Assembly: GCA_018650165.1 (NCBI GenBank)
Contig: JABIGM010000017.1
Coordinates: forward strand, 1-55,660
Direction of reading: 5' to 3'
Length of the DNA stretch: 55,660 nucleotides
Source: Methanobacteriota archaeon
Lineage (GTDB): Archaea; Thermoplasmatota; Poseidoniia; Poseidoniales; Poseidoniaceae
The notes below the pieces were generated by a model, which saw nothing but the letters and a program-made list of their open reading frames with translations, did not search any database and was not told the DNA's origin. Below, in pieces: positions 53,401 to 55,660 of the stretch. Every line of letters begins with the position of its first letter. The stretch's first letter is position 1. Made by a program: the position numbers and the translations under genes.

Positions 53401-55660
53401 GCCTTTCATCCAGATTTAGTACCATGCGTAGAGATGTGCCTCGCAAATTACGTGATTTGCCATCGAATCTGCGATTAGCAGCTATTGGTGCATGGCGTGG
53501 CCGTGAGCGTGGAATCGCTGTTTTCGCAGGAGTATTCCTCGCAAGTCTTGTAATCACTACTGTGCTTTCTTACGGGGTTGGACTTTCTCAGGTATTCTTT
53601 GAAAACTCACTTGAAAATGATGTATTTGATGCCAAAGTAGAATTCAATAAAGCGCCTTCTAATGACACTTCAGGCTGGACAAATGACACAGGAACTCTGA
53701 TAGAAACCTGTGACGAATTTACTGTGATGGATGAGTTTTCCGATTGTACAGTAGTCTTGGGAAAGAAAGGACTCCATAGTCAGTTTACTTTTGGAAATGA
53801 AGATGTGTACCTCGCTTTACCCTTAGCAATGGAAAGTGCGAACTCTACAGATCCCCTAAGAGATTGGGATACTGAAGGTATTTGGGATTATGAATATCGA
53901 AATGGCCCTCCTGTTTTCGATGGTCGGGCGATTACATTTCTCGGCCCCGGTGCCTTTGATGGGGTATTAGCAGATCGCCTTTCTGAAAATTTAATCGGCG
54001 AAGAGAGCATATGGGTCTCTCCCGAAGAAGTTGAAGCCCAAAGAGGCGTTTATATTCCTTCAGACGTTGCAAGTAAAGCAAATGCAGAAGTCGGTGATAT
54101 TCTTCGAACTCTGAATTTCTCATATACTTCTGAGTCTGCACTCCCTGGTTCTATGGACGAGGATGACTGTGAAGGAAAGATATATTCTTCTAGAGAAGGT
54201 GTTCTTCACTGTCAACAGGTTTTGATTGTAGAGAATTTGACAATTCTTGGAATCTATGCGCCCTGGGACCAAGGCAATCCTACTTTGTCTGCAAACCCAG
54301 TATATGCGACCCTTACGGTTCTCAATGAAACTCAAAAAGTAACATTAATTGATAATGATCATTTCTTCTTCGGACTTACACTAGACCGCTCGTTACTCCC
54401 TACAACTTCAACTGCAGATGCTACTGATTGGTTAGATGACCTTAGCAGAGATACAGAAGAGAAAACTTACAATGATGGGCAAATCGAAATTTACTATGTT
54501 GACATTGTTGGGTCAACAATTGTCTTCCTAGAAATTTTCCTTGGCTTGATTCAAGCCTTCGATTATGTGATTATGATACCAATCGTTGTACTTTCATTAT
54601 CGGTGTTGATTTACGGTCTAATATTATCATTAGAACAACGTAGACGTGAGATCTCAATACATAGGGTGATAGGGGCATCATCCAAGGATTTGCAAAGTAT
54701 GGTTCTCCTTGAATTAGCCGTTGTTTCATTCGTAGCATGGTTTGCAGGCTACTTGCTTGCAATGGCCGCAGTGCCAATAGTTCTGGCAAGTGTTGGTTTC
54801 ATGCAATTCGAAGCTCTTGGATTTAGTGTAAATCCTGCGTTAAGTCTCGGTGCAACGATATTTACAATTATTGCAACACTCGGTTTAGCTCTAATCTTTG
54901 GACGCTCAAGAGCACGTGATTTCATGGAATTAGAAATTGATGAAGGTGTAAGCCGAGTAAAGAAAGTTAGCAAACCAAAGGTTTGGCTACACTGGACATT
55001 ATTCTTGGTTGGATCCTTAGGTGCAATTGATACCTATTTGGAAATGAATGGAAGCGAAGATGGAATTCTTACCAATTGGTTTGTTGAAGGATTGATCAAC
55101 ATATTTGGCCCATTCATGCTTTGGATTGGTGGTGCGTTATTACTTGGAAGAATCGGAGCAGCCGGGCCTCGTATTATGCAATTCTTCTTCAGTAGAACCC
55201 CTCTCTTATCCGATGTTAAGCGTGGTCTCAAAGGCAGTGGTTCTACAGAATCGGTTAATCGCTTAGCAGTAATTATGTTGCTAACATTATCAATCGTTAC
55301 TCTCGCTGCAGTTCAAGGCTATACGGGAACTAATGTTGATGAGGTTACTTCTGATTTAGAAGTTGGTAGTGATTTACAGGTGGTCACATTAGAACCAGTC
55401 AACTCTACCCAAATCGAGGCACTCATTGAAGATTTAAGTCAGGAGGATGTAACTGTAAAAGCAGTCACTGTTCCTGAGATTTCTTTGATTCCCAACGATG
55501 GTGAAACATTGACGGCATATGTTCTATTAAATGACAGCGAAGATGTTCTGAAATGGTTCCCACAAGCCATACCTGGCGACGATGTTTCTGCTGCAATGGA
55601 TGCTTACCAAAGCGGCGGTTTTTCGGCCGGAACTGATGCTGCATATGCAATGGACCTGTG
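53397..55660 (+). CDS. FtsX/MacB-like ABC permease (partial, runs off the window)
   Basis: The frame stays open from ATG 53397 to the window end, giving at least 754 residues. The N-terminus has a membrane helix near 40-65 (IAVFAGVFLASLVITT), then a large extracytoplasmic domain (about 66-375) with cysteine pairs that may form disulfides. An FtsX core follows from about 382 (VLSLSVLIYGLILSLEQRRR, then HRVIGASSKD), and further membrane helices lead to a second FtsX unit. MacB-like systems use ATP to drive periplasmic or surface events such as lipoprotein release or export; the substrate here is unknown. Confidence 0.88.
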   Translation, partial: MSLSSRFSTMRRDVPRKLRDLPSNLRLAAIGAWRGRERGIAVFAGVFLASLVITTVLSYGVGLSQVFFENSLENDVFDAKVEFNKAPSNDTSGWTNDTGTLIETCDEFTVMDEFSDCTVVLGKKGLHSQFTFGNEDVYLALPLAMESANSTDPLRDWDTEGIWDYEYRNGPPVFDGRAITFLGPGAFDGVLADRLSENLIGEESIWVSPEEVEAQRGVYIPSDVASKANAEVGDILRTLNFSYTSESALPGSMDEDDCEGKIYSSREGVLHCQQVLIVENLTILGIYAPWDQGNPTLSANPVYATLTVLNETQKVTLIDNDHFFFGLTLDRSLLPTTSTADATDWLDDLSRDTEEKTYNDGQIEIYYVDIVGSTIVFLEIFLGLIQAFDYVIMIPIVVLSLSVLIYGLILSLEQRRREISIHRVIGASSKDLQSMVLLELAVVSFVAWFAGYLLAMAAVPIVLASVGFMQFEALGFSVNPALSLGATIFTIIATLGLALIFGRSRARDFMELEIDEGVSRVKKVSKPKVWLHWTLFLVGSLGAIDTYLEMNGSEDGILTNWFVEGLINIFGPFMLWIGGALLLGRIGAAGPRIMQFFFSRTPLLSDVKRGLKGSGSTESVNRLAVIMLLTLSIVTLAAVQGYTGTNVDEVTSDLEVGSDLQVVTLEPVNSTQIEALIEDLSQEDVTVKAVTVPEISLIPNDGETLTAYVLLNDSEDVLKWFPQAIPGDDVSAAMDAYQSGGFSAGTDAAYAMDL

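Overview
The window is archaeal. It carries ribosomal proteins L15e and S2, translation factor aIF1A, a RIO1 kinase, a Dim2/Pno1-like KH protein, a TYW1 wyosine enzyme, an archaeal-type RNase Z and a split NuoJ. Moderate-to-low GC, many very large secreted Asp/Asn/Ser/Thr-rich proteins with C-terminal zinc ribbons, a Nuo operon without NuoEFG, and a hydroxyacyl-CoA dehydrogenase/crotonase fusion suggest a marine Euryarchaeon of the Poseidoniales (Marine Group II). That placement is an inference from gene content; no 16S gene is present. I see no mobile element, CRISPR array, tRNA or rRNA.

Layout. 1-2.9 kb: RNA-processing housekeeping genes (SpoU/TrmH methyltransferase, L15e, a PRC-barrel-like protein, RNase Z). 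2.9-17.9 kb: five consecutive cell-surface genes (PKD-domain protein with a cytoplasmic zinc ribbon, a 1549-residue secreted protein of unknown function coupled to a small membrane protein, a 1487-residue subtilisin with a membrane anchor and zinc-binding tail, and a 973-residue surface protein). 18.0-29.8 kb: the respiratory complex I operon nuoABCDHIJ1J2KLMN. 29.8-32.2 kb: aIF1A, RIO1 and KH, a translation/ribosome-maturation set. 32.1-36.9 kb: a divergent pair of surface proteins. 37.0-38.8 kb: a lipoprotein facing a Cas4-like nuclease that has four membrane helices inserted in it. 38.9-41.8 kb: S2, a dihydrouridine synthase, an NTF2-like protein and a eukaryote-like choline/ethanolamine kinase homologue. 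41.9-49.0 kb (minus strand): TYW1, a glycosyltransferase, the beta-oxidation fusion enzyme, three HTH regulators and a SAP/zinc-ribbon membrane protein. 49.1-52.4 kb: a PiT phosphate transporter divergent from an AbrB-PhoU regulator. 52.4-55.7 kb: a possible 46-codon gene and a MacB-like ABC pair whose permease runs off the window.

How the parts work together. The Nuo set makes a membrane proton pump with quinone and iron-sulfur modules but no NADH-input module, so the electron donor is not encoded here. The secreted protease and large surface proteins fit a heterotroph that degrades polymers, and the hydroxyacyl-CoA dehydrogenase/hydratase fits fatty-acid oxidation. Several genes are joined by a module in which the stop codon of one gene is part of a near-perfect Shine-Dalgarno sequence for the next (TGAGGTGA then 4-5 nt and the start). 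I used that rule to choose several starts. No gap between genes exceeds about 160 bases.
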